A DNA stretch of 64,000 bases from contig JAQFVV010000018.1 of assembly GCA_028023455.1 (NCBI GenBank), forward strand, positions 5,669,800-5,733,799. Reading direction: 5' to 3'. This document shows positions 48,191-60,999 of the stretch, in pieces (position 1 is the stretch's first letter; each line of letters opens with the position of its first letter). The notes under the pieces were generated by a model, which was not told the origin of the DNA, made no database searches, and saw nothing but the letters and a program-made list of their open reading frames with translations. The stretch is from Epiperipatus broadwayi. Lineage: Eukaryota; Onychophora; Udeonychophora; Euonychophora; Peripatidae. Made by a program: the position numbers and the translations under genes.

Positions 48191-49497
48191 ATTGTAATGA
48201 TCAGCTTGTATATGTTTAAATTATTTACATTTATTTTAATTAATTTGGCTATCACCTGACATTAAACTTAGATACAATGATGGATTGCATGTCTATTATG
48301 GATACGTCTCTAACAATCAGGAGAGAACAGACAATGATTTGATTTGATTTTATTAATGGTTGATGCAGGCAAAAGCAATATCCTTTGAAAATTGGCAGAT
48401 GGCTACATAGTTCCAGGCTTTGATGACTTTACACCAACATGATGAGATTTTCAACCATAGCATGTGTTTCCATATTAAGTTAATCAAGAGTTTACGATTC
48501 AGCAGCTTCTTAAATCATTACACAAGACTACTCTAATCAGCATAATTCTCTTAAATGCCACTAGCAAAGTTTCTTAACTGGTTGAAAAAGTCACAACATT
48601 GATTCTTGTTCATTCAGGTTATTTTTACCCCCCCCCCCAAGACTTATGCCTTGAAGTTTCAGCTCTGTTCAAAAAATAAAAAATAAAAAAAGAAAGATCC
48701 TATCTGAGTGCCTATTCCTCAATTTATATCAGATGCTATCCACAATGGCACATAATAATCAAGATATTCTGTTTGTATTTTTATGTTGGACTATTTCCAT
48801 CATCTAATTAATGCTATTACTAACAGTTGAATGTATTTGGAATATTTAAATAAAGTTAAATTTTTCTAAAGACATTCAATACATATATTAATTAGACAAT
48901 GAAAATAGTCCAACATAAAAAAACAACCAGAACACCGTCATCACAAAACACTAAGATAATATTAACTAATTATACTTTTTATACCAAAAATAATAATTTA
49001 CCTTTACAAAAAAAAATACAAGAAATAATTTTTATCTGTACTTTTTCCTAATTACATTCATTGTTATTAACATTTTTCCAAATTTAATTTTTTCATTTTT
49101 CTTTATATACAGAAATACTAAATAAGAAATATATTCTTTTAAATTATCATAATTAAATAAATTATCTATTTTACTCATCAAAGTACATGAATGAGATTAT
49201 TTAATTCTTTCTCTTCTTTTCTAGAAAAAAAAAAATATTTACTTTATTAATTGAAAAATAAGAAATAATTATAGTATGGCCAAGAAGCTTGAATAAGCAG
49301 ACTATTTTAAATGAAGTCTGATACTGTTACAATATATATATATATATCAATAGATTATAATTGAAATAATAAATTTAACGGTTTACAAACAATTATAAAC
49401 AATCCTTAAATCCGCAGAAGTACTTTCGGTTAATTTCTTAAACCTGCTTAAACTGCCATTAAATTCAAAAAAAAAAACAAAGCGGAAGCAAACATCA

Positions 49498-50410
49498 TCA
49501 ATTCAAATCCCATGAATCTCGTATTTTAATGTTAACAGCTTGTCTATTTATTAAATGCATTTTATTCCTATTTATAAAAATTGCCTCTTTAATTTTTCTT
49601 TTATTATGGTTTCTCTCTTCATGAAAAATTTTCACATTTTCAAAATCAAATTTAAATTATATTTACATGTTTTTTCATGATCAAAGAAAACTGAAGGAGA
49701 CATTAAATCACCATTATTTCTACACGCTTATATAACAATTCATGCTCCCTCACTCTCTTCTCAATACTGCACCTAGATTCACCAATATATGATAGCATAC
49801 AATCATAAAAAATTTGATATATTACATTACTTTTCTGCTTGACAGGTATGACATCCTTAAAATTATTGACTAATTTATTAATATTGTTTGGAACGTAGAA
49901 TGAAACATTAAATACATTCTTATATATATATATCCTTAAAAAATTTCACTTGTGGATTTGAAATAAATGGAATAGATATCCATTGTTTACTATTAATCTT
50001 CATTTCCTTTAAATCATTATAACTTTTTTTAAATTGACATAAAGTATTGTTTATTTGTTCCATTTTATAACCAACATCAAGCAATTCCTTGGCAAATATT
50101 TCAATATTTTTCAGTTTATCACTTTGGTAATGACGTAATTTTTCATTCCGAAACAAAAAATATCTAAAACTTGCCATCTTATGCATCATTGGTACTTTTG
50201 ATTTACAATTTATATATACTCTTTTTTTGCAATGGCTTAATTATTAATTTATAATTTAATCTACTGTTATCTCTTGTAATAATTAAATCTAAATATTTAA
50301 TATTTTTGTCCTGTTCCTTTTCAATAGTCCATTTCAAGTCATTCAACTTATTTAATTCCACTACATGATTTTCCTGCAAGTTTTTTTAAGTTTACATTTA
50401 TTCTTAAACT
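49498..50410 (-). pseudogene. Second Penelope-like element fragment, older
   Basis: On the minus strand: LKWTIEKEQDKNIKYLDLII (about 50335-50275) matches the motif D/E region of the intact copy. An 89-codon open piece (49920-50189) with KMASFRYFLFRN...LLDVGYK aligns to KMAGFKCFLYRN...LIGVGYK. Then a GIY-YIG part follows: VIYQIFYDCMLSYIGESRCS (about 49830-49770) with IEKRVREHE, and KIKEAIFINRN...INRQ near 49600-49530. The catalytic RT motifs A-C are absent. It differs enough from the 28.9-kb copy to be another family. Confidence 0.75.
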
Positions 50411-50459
50411 ATAATTTAATTGTACAACTACCCTCACTATGATTTTTTTTACTATCTGA

Positions 50460-51400
50460 ATACAAAAAAGTTCAAATTCTTTATCAGACCAGTGATAGAA
50501 GAAAAAGTTTCAGAAACTTTTAATTTGGATAGTTATCAACTTGAGAATATTAATCACTTTAAAGATATTGATCGCTTTCTCAAGTAGGTGGACTTGAATG
50601 GTGAGATACAGCATGCACTTCCATGTAACGTTGCTGAATTTATTTATTTTTTTTAAAAAAGGGTATTAATTTCATATAGTGATATAACTAATAATTAAAT
50701 GGTTTATAATAAAGGGTTGTTTTCTGCCAAATTTTTGTTTAAAAATGAGACAAAAATCCCTTATTATTGTAGCATTAAAACATTACAAAAATTTTAATGA
50801 GAATGCATCATAACATTCTGAAAATATTATGACAAATCAAAAGAACCAATTGATATGTTTTTCAGCTTGATGGATGTGATGATATTAAATTGGTTATTAT
50901 AAAGGCACATCTTCAATGGTATATCAAATAAATAAACAGCGATATATTTCTTTAGAAAAAAATTATGGTGAATTTGACCTTGATATTTTTAGGAGAAACA
51001 AATCCATTTATATTATAGACATTATTTCAAAGAAACTTCAAAAAACTGCAATATTGATAAATTTCATTAAAAACATATGGATGAGAATGAAAGTTATAAT
51101 TAGGAAGACATTAAAATCTTTCAAAAAATAGATTTGGCTGGAGAAGCTAGAAGGCAATATCACAAAATATGAAACAAATTACAGGACCAACAAATGATAT
51201 ATGTTGATAGACTTGCATTTCACATATTGGCTAGCATAGTTGCAAAACTTATCTTAAACTTTTTATTGTCTATTATTTTTTTCTCTTTTATCTTTGGAAT
51301 TGGAATGGTCATACTCGTACTCATTTATGAAAAGTTACTAATGATGATGAACAATAATATATACTATTGATTTGCATATAATTAATGGCTTCCCCCACTC
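50460..51400 (+). other. Unassigned stretch with a 71-codon ORF
   Basis: The frame 50916-51131 begins MVYQINKQRYISLEKNYG and is rich in I and K; no family is recognised. Sequence near 51290-51330 (GGAATTGGAATGGTCAT) resembles the reverse of the LINE 3' fragment at 25.73 kb, so this may be a decayed plus-strand LINE tail. Confidence 0.25.
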
Positions 51401-53804
51401 CCTAGTCCACAGAATCACCATTCAGGTTTTAATAAACTTTGATTTGAAAAAAATATAAAAAAATTAGAAATTCATAAATCCAGATATCTGCCCATCTATA
51501 AGAGCAGCATCCTGAATAATCCATCAGTCAGCTATTTCCATATTTCATTCACCCAATTCAGTACTCATTCACAAGGTTACTATCAAATGAAAATATTATT
51601 TTATGTCATATCACTGATTTGAACTACTGAATAAAAAAAATTTTTAAGATGGTTCCAAAAGTGATAAATTAATGATATTGGCAATTCTGTCAATCTAAAA
51701 GAAGTTATGAACTACTTTCTTTATGTGATAATATAAAAATAATTGATTTTATAATGAAAAGAAAAAATTGTATGCTAAAGTTGGCTGGATGTTCTATAAG
51801 AAAGAATTGCTTATTCATAAAATATTGCACAGCATTTTTTTTCTTTTTCTCTTTGAATTTATTAATATATTCTTATTTTCATAACTACAGTATTCTATTT
51901 TGTATTACTTATTTTTACAGATATATTAATGAATATAATTTTTAATTAAATTGTAGATAAGTTATATCTACATGTATTAAACATATATATATATAACATA
52001 AACTTCATTACTATCTTAGTTTTAGGAATCCATGTGAAAACTTGCAGACAAGTCTACTGAAATAATATCCATAATTTTTCCAAAACATAGACACAAAGTT
52101 TCAAATTCTTCTTTTAAAACAAAATGACATCATATACTTTATGATTTTAAATCTTTGACACAATATAAGAAGCACTTACTTTTAAACAATTACAAAATAA
52201 ATACCAAAAAAAAAAAAAAACTAAAACAATGTCATCTTAAATTAAATTGAGAAATCATCTAAATGGGGCATATCTTCAAAATATTTTATTACATATCAAA
52301 AGTTAAACACACATTAATTAAAGATTCACTTTCTTACATCTATGGTATATAATATTATCAATTTACTAATGCAAATCTAAAAACATTTGTAACAAATAAT
52401 ACAAATCATTTTCCACTTGCCCACAGAGTTAAATATTACATGTAGCTTAAAGATAATGACTATTATATCACAATAAAGCACTTGGAACTCTGGCAACATT
52501 TAATATTTATTTAAAATTAAATATTATAGAAAATAATAAATGTACTTCTATTATTTATTACATATATGTGACTGTGTAAAGAATGTAATTTTATGCCCAA
52601 CATATTTTATTCAAACTTTTATACTTTTTTTCCAATTGACCCATTACTTTCAACATATAATTTTTGTAATACATCCAATCACTTCTATGGTAGAAGACAA
52701 TAATATTGAGACACTTTAGCCAGGCTGTTACATTGTTTTATACAGGAAGGCAATTATTACAATCTAAAAACTTTTTTCAAACTATATTCACATATAATCT
52801 GGCTATATGACAACAGTAAGTTAAGTGAATGTAACGACTTCCCTAAATAAATATATTTGTGGATTATGATTACTACTTCTCATTTAAATAAATCAACAAA
52901 TGCATGCCTGTCTTCCAAGAATAACATCAGATGTAATTTCAGATATACTTCGGAATATTTGCCATTTTCAAAGACATAAAAATATAGTAAGAAATGTTTG
53001 AAAATTATCTCTATTAGCTTGAAAATATATATATATATATTATTTTATCAAATAAGTTATCAATTTCGTTTCAAAATCAATACTTTTAGTCTCATGTTCA
53101 TTTACATAAACAAGCGCATATACAGTATTCAAATTCATTTAGTGCTTTAGATAGAAGTGTAATAATTTGTGCTTTAAAATGTGACTTAATTACTAGTCTA
53201 GCAATTGTTATGCAAAATTAAGATATATTTTGTAATTTTGATGACAACTATTAGATTAATATATATACATAAGATTTTTAAATGTTTTATTCCTGATAAT
53301 TTGCTTTAAAAAATTTTAATTGTGACTTCTATTTATTTATTTTTTACAATAAATTAATAATAGGTTTCATTTTTAAATTTATCTATATCAAATAACTCCA
53401 GTATAAAGTATATTTGTTTTTTAGTTATCAAACACATACACTATATATATCAGAATAAAATTAAATATTAAAATATAGAAAGTAAAGAAAAAAAAATAAT
53501 ACCTTATTAGACTATCATTAAACTATTATTTTTCGTACGAACTTAACTAACAAATCTTGCTTCAATTCAATGCATTTTTAATCTTTTTTAAACAAATCGT
53601 AATATAAAAAACAATCGAGTTAAAACGTAAACACGTAATAACAGATAATACGTAGTAACATACATATCAGAAATCACCCATGTTAATAAATGTACTTTAC
53701 TTTTTTTATCAGTGCCCCAGGTGTGGATAGTCTTTGAAAAAATTACTAAACTTGCTATTACGGAAAATACACATTGTAAAATAATTATTTGATGATTATG
53801 AGCA

Positions 53805-53818
53805 GTTTCCTTAGAAAC
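53805..53818 (+). promoter_or_regulatory. X-box-like RFX site 1
   Basis: GTTTCCTTAGAAAC: matches RYYNYYATRRNRAC at every position except the seventh (T for A). About 300 bases upstream of the proposed first-exon donor. Confidence 0.45.
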
Positions 53819-54167
53819 AGATCCAAGATGATACTACAAATTATATAAATAATGTAATATGCAAAAAAGAAAACGCAAAAAAGAATATGACTTTCCTACT
53901 AGAATATTATTTACATTTATAAACAAAATTTTGGGGTTAAACGGATTTTAAATATTAAAAAATAACGGCTATAGAGCAGTGCACAATCGTGCTCTTTGAA
54001 ATTCTATTGGGTTAATTATCCTGATTATAAGTAATTAAGTATTACTTCAATACTTAATAAAAAGTTAGTGAAGCAGAACAAAGTTAGATTTTTTTTATTT
54101 ATTCTAATTATACATTATAAAAATAAATAAACATAAATATTTATATTTTTCTTATTAAAATCCACAG

Positions 54168-54228
54168 GTTGCAACAATAATAGAAAGTGCGATCTGTGCT
54201 GAATGCCCGTATGTAAATACTTATCGAG
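54168..54228 (+). other. Exon-like segment on the opposite strand
   Basis: TTAAAATCCACAG acceptor followed by 61 bases open in one frame (VATIIESAICAECPYVNTYR) and CGAG|GTAAAT donor. CpG-bearing. It could be an exon of a divergently transcribed neighbour, but the product is not recognised and no partner exon was found. Confidence 0.2.
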
Positions 54229-54476
54229 GTAAATATAAACATTTGTCTATTAGATTAGACACTTGCCGATCGAATTTAGTTCAAATTTTTTAAAAAAGTG
54301 ATGATCTAAGTAGTGACAAAGATGTTTTAAATTATACATCAGTAAGTAATATTTTTTCTTATCATTTATAAAATAATTATGAGACAATTTAAACGGGGGG
54401 AAAAATTATAATTTAAAAAAATATGTATTTTGATTTATAGCATTTATATGTAGACTGTATATTTTCCCCCCATTAA

Positions 54477-54490
54477 GTATCCATGGTAAC
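54477..54490 (-). promoter_or_regulatory. X-box-like RFX site 2
   Basis: GTTACCATGGATAC on the minus strand: one mismatch (position 12, T for R) to RYYNYYATRRNRAC. The near-palindrome scores equally on the plus strand. Confidence 0.45.
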
Positions 54491-55109
54491 AAAAATATAA
54501 ATTTAGTTGCTTGTACTGTAGAAAAATTCATTTCATTTTAATTAAAATGAAGCGATTATTCTTTTTTAACATCACTTTTACTGATTTGGAGTACTGTTTT
54601 TAATTAACTATAATAAAGAATTTAGTGCAAAAGTAAATAAAAATTTAAAAAGGAAAAATGTTATGTAATAAAATATATTTTTTTAAAAAAGAAAAATCTT
54701 ATTAAAATCTATATTTTAGATTATTAATTACATTTTTATGATAAATTGACTGAAACATCTTTTTTTAATAATCATATTTCATTTTGCTCCGGTAGACTAA
54801 AATATGCATAAGTTGCTTTTTTTTTTTATGTACAGTATGCAAGTTTTTTTCATTCCTACTACTTAGTCAGCCCTTGTAAATGATCTGTGGAAGGAACCGA
54901 TAGATAGATAAGCAGATATATATTACCAGCCACTAATAAATATCCATGGTCAGTCTAGCTCCATAAAGAAGAAAAGGAAAAAAAAAAACTTAAAAGATCT
55001 TTGCGATGAATGTACCAACCAATTCAAGATTCTTAATAGTAGATAATTTATGAGAGGACACAATGGCTGATTAAATATGACTCCAATTATGTGTGTGTAT
55101 ATATATCAA

Positions 55110-57400
55110 TAGGAGCTATTTGTAAATGAATATGGCCATACAGAAAGGACAATAAAAAATCAAAACAGTGGAGAACGCACTGTAAACCAGTACCAACCAA
55201 TCATACTAATACAAATATATTCACATATATCATATGCTGTTCTCAAAGTCTTTATTTAATATCTTGCAATAGTATTTTACTTTTGCAGAAAACTTTTCTT
55301 ACTAATAGACTTCATCACTTACTTAATTGGTGCTTTACTTTGTGTTTATCTTTACTCATATTTTTAAAGCAATTAATGTTGGACCTTTTTAAAATATCTT
55401 TGAGAAAATCTTTATAACATGAATAGGCTCTTGGTCATACTCAAAATGTCTTACTATTTATTCACTTCAAATGCCTAATTCGTCAATATTGTGTTCTTGC
55501 AATGATCAATTTAATACCTCTAGCAAGCTTTCAATCCTGTCATTTCTATTTTCAGAATATTATGGAGCATTATTCTTGAAATTTTGCAATACTTTTATAT
55601 TACAGTAATGGGGGGGGTCCTTGTCTCTTCTCTACAATAAATTTCTTAGAATATCAATTATACATATAACTAATTTAATTATATATAGGATATTTCATTT
55701 TTGATAAAACTTATGATATATAACATCAATACATTGAAGTCTGGGTAGCATTTCAATATTTGAGTTTGCATTTCTATCTAAAAAGTTAACAAAGTATTTA
55801 AATTGATTCATATTTTAAGATGATAACTATCCAAGCTAAAAAATATTAAAAATTTTTCTTCCATTATTGGCTAACAAAGTATCTAAGTTTGTTGAATATT
55901 AATTACTAATCTAATGTCTTTATAGGTTGCATTCAAAATGCTAAGAAAATTTTGAAGATCATTATTTGAATTATCAATAATAGTTTATTTTAAAACTTCA
56001 ACTTCAAATCTATATTATATTTTGATGCTCATTTATCAAAAATGAATAATAAGTTTTTATTTCAATTATCTCAAATTTTCCTCCATTAAAAATAACTCAG
56101 AATTATTGTGTAGAAGATGCATAATATAAATAAATTTCAATGGACAGCCAGAACATTTTATTCGTTGTTACAAATCTTTTAATTAACTGATTCAATTGTC
56201 TTCACCAAATTGATAAAAGCAATATATAATTATGCATTTACTCCATATTTTTCATGTAACTCATGGAATAAAATCATGTTTAAGTGTTTCTTAATTTTTA
56301 GATATAAACTGTGTCTTTATCAACCACTAGCATATGACTGGAAACAATTTACTCAATAAAATCCTTAAAAGTACTTTTGATGTAGTGGATAACAATATAT
56401 TTTATGATAATTTCTGTAGTATTTTCTATTCTGTTATTAGGAACAATTGTCACAACTTCATGTATTCATATATTTCTAAAAAATTTCAATAGATTTTAAA
56501 TTTTTACATTTTAAATTTTATTTACTATGATCTTCAGTATTCTCATTTTAAGATTAAAAAATTATAACTTCATCAAACTGGATATATGTTCAATTTTAAA
56601 TATTAAGATATAAATGCAATCCACATATTTTTGCAACATTATTCAGCAGGTGATCAAAATATTCCTTCTATCTGCTATTTTTCTGATCCATGTGATGTAC
56701 TTTTAATGCAGCAAAAATAGATATAATTATGATCAGCAAATGGCTAGTTCATTAACAGAATTTTTGTTTTATTGTCAGTCATTAATTTCTTGTCTATATT
56801 GTGCTAAACTTAACAGCCAATTTGGATTTTTTTTTAATGAATAGTCAATAGTAATATGTCTACATATTTTATTTTACTAAGCAGAGAATGTCATACCTCA
56901 GTAAATCATATTAACTATTGAAATTTAGCTCAAGTAACAGTTGTTCTTAAGGAATGAATATTAAATTTCTTAATAAGTTTGGAATACCCCCTATTTTTTA
57001 ATACAACTATTATTTTAATCATGGAACATAATAATTTATGATTTGTTTAACAATCTCCATCTACAAGAGTTCATGTAATATTTCTTTTACATACTGATCA
57101 CAACAATAACATAATCATAGAAAACCATTGTTTTGAGTATGACTCTAGCTTTTATACTATTTCTTTTCTTTTTGTAAATGAAATGTTTTTGAAAATCAAT
57201 CTATATGTTACGCACAAATTCAATAATAATGGGCTATTTAAATTCATTGAGTCTATACAATTCTTTTCAATAACTTTGGGCCATAGTTGACCATTCTGTC
57301 CAATATGTAAAGCAAAAACTTCAAAAAGAAAAAAATTTTTTTTCTTTAATTAGTATTGCAGTAATAACAATAACAAGAAAGAAAAGCTTTTTTCTCAGAA
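55110..57400 (-). pseudogene. LINE relic (non-RTE), decayed
   Basis: On the minus strand the RT motif A region reads LYIAFINLVKTIESVN (about 56205-56160), matching LYIAFIDLTKAFDSVN of a widespread animal LINE group, preceded by ELHEKYG (about 56260). Further 3' NQFKYFVNFLDRNAN (about 55830-55780) corresponds to the FKYLGS...RNA motif. The 3' part (55110-55290) recurs at 25716-25890. Frames are broken by many stops. The 5' limit is approximate. Confidence 0.6.
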
Positions 57401-57999
57401 TTTTCCAAATCTAATGTTAGACCTAATCACTGATAAAATGAACACAGGTATCATTGTGAAATTAAATTTTAAAGTTATTAATTTTTAATTAATTCATTTA
57501 GAAACTCCAAAAATGAAAAATACTTGGTTAAAACTCATAGTAGTATTTTTAGGCTCAATCTTCCCATGAAAAAGCTTTAGTATTTATTTGTTCAATTAAA
57601 CTACATTCATTTGCAAAACAAATTTCACTAAAAAATAATTAGGTCTTTAAATTTTGATAGCTTCTTGTGATAAGTGTTAACCTATGTTCAGATGCATAAA
57701 ACTTCCCATCAAGCAATATTTACACATATTTGAGGCAAAAAAATTAAATTATTTTCTTTGCTATTGTTACTATTATCTGCTTTGCTACCATTATCATTAC
57801 TAATAATACAATTATTTCTACTACCTAAATAAGCTCCTCCAAACGTATAATTATTTTTGTGCAAGATCAAAATCAAGAAACTCACAAATTGTTATATCTA
57901 TCTATCCCCAACATTGCTTTCTTAATCCTGAAACTTTTCATGCGTATTTGCACACAAAAAACGAAGAAAATATGAGTCAGAATTGCTTTGTTTATTTTC

Positions 58000-60670
58000 C
58001 AAAATTGATAGTTCTGTTACATAAACACAATCCCTCTGTCAGTTAGTGTGGAGAGATAGCCACTGACATAAAAAGCCTGTGATAACCTGAATGACTAAAG
58101 TCAGTAAAAAATAAGAAAAAGAAAATTGAAAGTAAAATTGAGAGAAAGAATGCTTTAATTAAGCCAAAAAAAATGTTTGGTGCTTACCTTTTAGTGAACT
58201 AATGCTAAATAAAGTAAGTGTTGCTTTTGATTGGGCATTATTTATTAATTATTCACAGTTAACCCTCATATCTGAAAGTCATTCCACTATCTTCCAACTG
58301 TGGATCCTATCTGTAATCTGAATTTAATATCTGCAGTGATATATGTTCATATGAATATGGCAAATATATTTTGTCTTAAACCGTTAAATGTTTCTTTAGA
58401 TTAAATCTACAATTTATAAATTATAAAGTAGACTCATACATTTTGTTTTTACATATTTCATTTAATATCTTTTACTAAGTTCATAACTCCAAACCATCAA
58501 GGAACAAATGGTTTTAGTGTTAATTGTGAAAGTTTTATTATGGAACTTCAACAATGCTTGATGATCAGGTATTAACAGTAAAATATTTAAATATCTAATT
58601 TGTCTAACTCTTTAAGTATTTAAAATGAAAAATATAAAAGTAAGCAAAATTTGAAACCGAAAATATTTAATTAAGCGCAGTAAGAGTTATTATTGGTTCT
58701 GAAATAATTTTACTATATGCACTGGAAGTTCTTCCATTTTTTAATGATATACCAGGTGCCATGAGAATTATTATGGTTTATCATGCAGCTTATATGATGT
58801 TCATGTCTATATTGAATATTATTTTTACTTTTTATTTGTGAAAAGATTACTGAATGTGGGCACCTTTTTAACTGAAAAGTTATTTCTTTTAGCCACTAAT
58901 GGATTTAGTTAGAAATAACTTGCAGAATTTGTTATTATCTGAAGTATTTTTATCCATGTAGTCAACATATTATATTTTGTGATTTGGACTGTTGTCTAGT
59001 GTCTCTTAAAGTCACCTTTCTTTGGTGAAGCTTCTTATTTTTATCCTTAGACTTTTTAATCATAACATTATTTTATAAGCTTTTTTAAGCATTCAACTTA
59101 GTATTCCTTCTATTCTTCACCTAGTTTCTGCATATCTTGCCTTGTTTAACCTTATCTGAAAATGGTTTGGAGTCAATTTTATTCTATAAAATGATGATGT
59201 ATTGTCAGACTATTATGTTATAATGTGATCTTTGGACAATAAGGGTATTAAAGACATTTAATCACAATATTGACAGCTAAATAGTTATGTTTAGAAGTGA
59301 TTGTTGATTCATGGTCTGATGTATTTTTGATTAGATGAAAGATTACAATTAAAATGACATTTCATAATGCTCCCTCTGTTCAGAATTGCTTATATATAGT
59401 CTTATTTGTATCATCTATAATTTATCTTCACAAGGCAGCTAGCTCTCTTAGTATTTAAAAGGAAAAAATATATTCATCAAATGATTCTATTTTTTGGAAT
59501 GGTTCATTTATTTGACAATTACTGTTTTTATTAAAGTGGATTTTTTCTTTGGATTTTTTTTTATTATTCTGCATTTTGCAACTTTAGTTGTGGATTCAGT
59601 ATTTTAACTCACATTTCCATCTCAAGTGAAATCTTCAGTAACTTAGCATATGATTATACCATTTCAATTTTTTAACATTTAAAATTGCATTAATTTGTAA
59701 TTTTCTATGATATTGCTATGAAATTTTTTTAAATTTAAAATCCATGTTTTCTTGGGAGCCTATTCATCATAGAATATTATGACTTTTGTTTTTTAAAGTT
59801 TTATAGATATACTTTATTTGAATTTGAAATTTTATCTTTCATATTGTATTGCATTTTACTGATATTATCCAGCCTAAACTACATATTATGATTTAATTTT
59901 CCTTTAAATTATATTTGATTGTAATAAAATGTAATAAACTTTTTATTGAGTTTTATTTTATTTTTGAATCACCATTCTTATTTTTAATACAGAACTTTTT
60001 CAGTATATTTATAATGTAAATGTCGAAACATTTATTATATTTTTTTATTTAAAAATAATTATAATACTTTATACTAGTAAAATATAGAAACATTTTCTAT
60101 GTGTCAGTAGATGGAAATCTCCTATTCTGGAAACAATGAGTAACTGGCTAGTGTGCATTCATTTTGTTTTACCTCCCTCCTCAAGCCTATCCCTCAGAGC
60201 TTGGGCATTATGACCTTGGAATTCATGCAGAAAGGTCTGATTTACCCATGTAATTCTGTGGAGTTTTTTTTCATGAACAGAACTTTGGTGTTACTTTTAT
60301 TCATTTCGAATCATGCAAGCTTAGTCACCAATCTCCAAGATATCAAATTCTGGGTCCTTTCCTTGGCTCCTATGAACCTATAGGCCTTTCAGATTGTGCA
60401 GTGCAGGATGTTTTGTCATTGAACTTTTTCTTTTCTTAAATGCCATTTAATATATTCCATCAATAATTTGATCATATGAGTTGTATCCAAATTTCAGAAT
60501 AAAATTTTCTATATTTTTATAATAAAAAAAAAACTTAGTTATTATAAGATGAATTTATTATTTTATTTTTCAAGGTGTAATTTTTATAGTTTTATATATT
60601 TATATATATTTACACGTTGATTTGTTTTTGATAGATTTTTATTGCAAAATGTCGCATAAACTTCATTAAT
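58000..60670. other. AT-rich DNA with one unassigned ORF
   Basis: T-rich sequence, possibly the antisense strand of another old element. A 76-codon frame at 60153-60383 lies in a slightly GC-richer block (CTCCTCAAGCCTATCCCTCA) but matches nothing I know, and the sequence on either side offers no splice sites. Confidence 0.3.
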
Positions 60671-60680
60671 TTTATGTAGT

Positions 60681-60789
60681 ATGTCAAGCGTTTGTGGTCG
60701 AGTGGTCAGCACAGCTGCCTTACAAGCAGTTGTCCTGAGTTTGCGGGTTCGCTTTCTGACCAATGCGTTGACACATGAAAAAAAAAAAA
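60681..60789 (+). mobile_element. tRNA-Val-derived SINE insertion
   Basis: A tRNA-like head: A-box TGGTCGAGTGGTCAGC, an anticodon arm CTGC-CTTACAA-GCAG (7-base loop, anticodon TAC, valine) and a B-box-like GGGTTCGCTTTC, followed by a short unique part and an A-tail (about 60777-60789). Exact 9-bp target-site duplication TTATGTAGT at 60672-60680 and 60790-60798. The acceptor and T stems do not pair well and extra bases sit before the B-box, so this is a short SINE and not a working tRNA gene. Confidence 0.8.
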
Positions 60790-60999
60790 TTATGTAGTTT
60801 GTTTTTTTAAATGTGAAAACTTTTCTTTGACTCTTTAATAATCACTCACATTTTATATCCATACAAGACACTAGTAAATATGCACATGTTTAATAAATTT
60901 AATTTGATGTCTAACAGATTTTTTTTTTTTCAAATCTTGTCTAACTTGTAATCAAGTCTTTTTTCGTACTATTCTTAATTTTATGTATTTATTTATTTT

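Larger units (their letters stand above)
41254..53504 (-). other. Inferred CEP70 intron 1
   Basis: The right limit depends on the untranslated first exon proposed at 53505. Contents listed separately. The stretches 41.3-42.8, 45.5-47.0, 48.3-49.4 and 51.4-53.5 kb are AT-rich with no supportable feature. Confidence 0.4.
53505..54500 (-). promoter_or_regulatory. Candidate CEP70 promoter / untranslated first exon
   Basis: CpG occurs far more often here (for example 53536-53660, 53760-54290) than in the surroundings. A donor AATAAG|GTATTA at 53504 on the minus strand could end an untranslated exon spliced to exon 2. Two sites fit the RFX X-box consensus RYYNYYATRRNRAC at 13 of 14 positions (see next entries). 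RFX factors drive centriole and cilium genes in animals, which fits CEP70. The transcription start itself is not visible. Confidence 0.4.

Noticed and set aside
58145-58250. Strong-looking donor (CACTAAAAG|GTAAGC on the minus strand) as an upstream CEP70 exon
   Set aside because: The open frame before it is short, stops at TAA and shows no similarity to a CEP70 N-terminus.
60153-60383. 76-codon ORF suspected to be a host exon
   Set aside because: No usable acceptor or donor, no family recognised; left as unassigned sequence.
60681-60776. Functional tRNA-Val gene
   Set aside because: Acceptor and T stems do not pair, extra bases precede the B-box, and the A-tail plus target-site duplication show a SINE.
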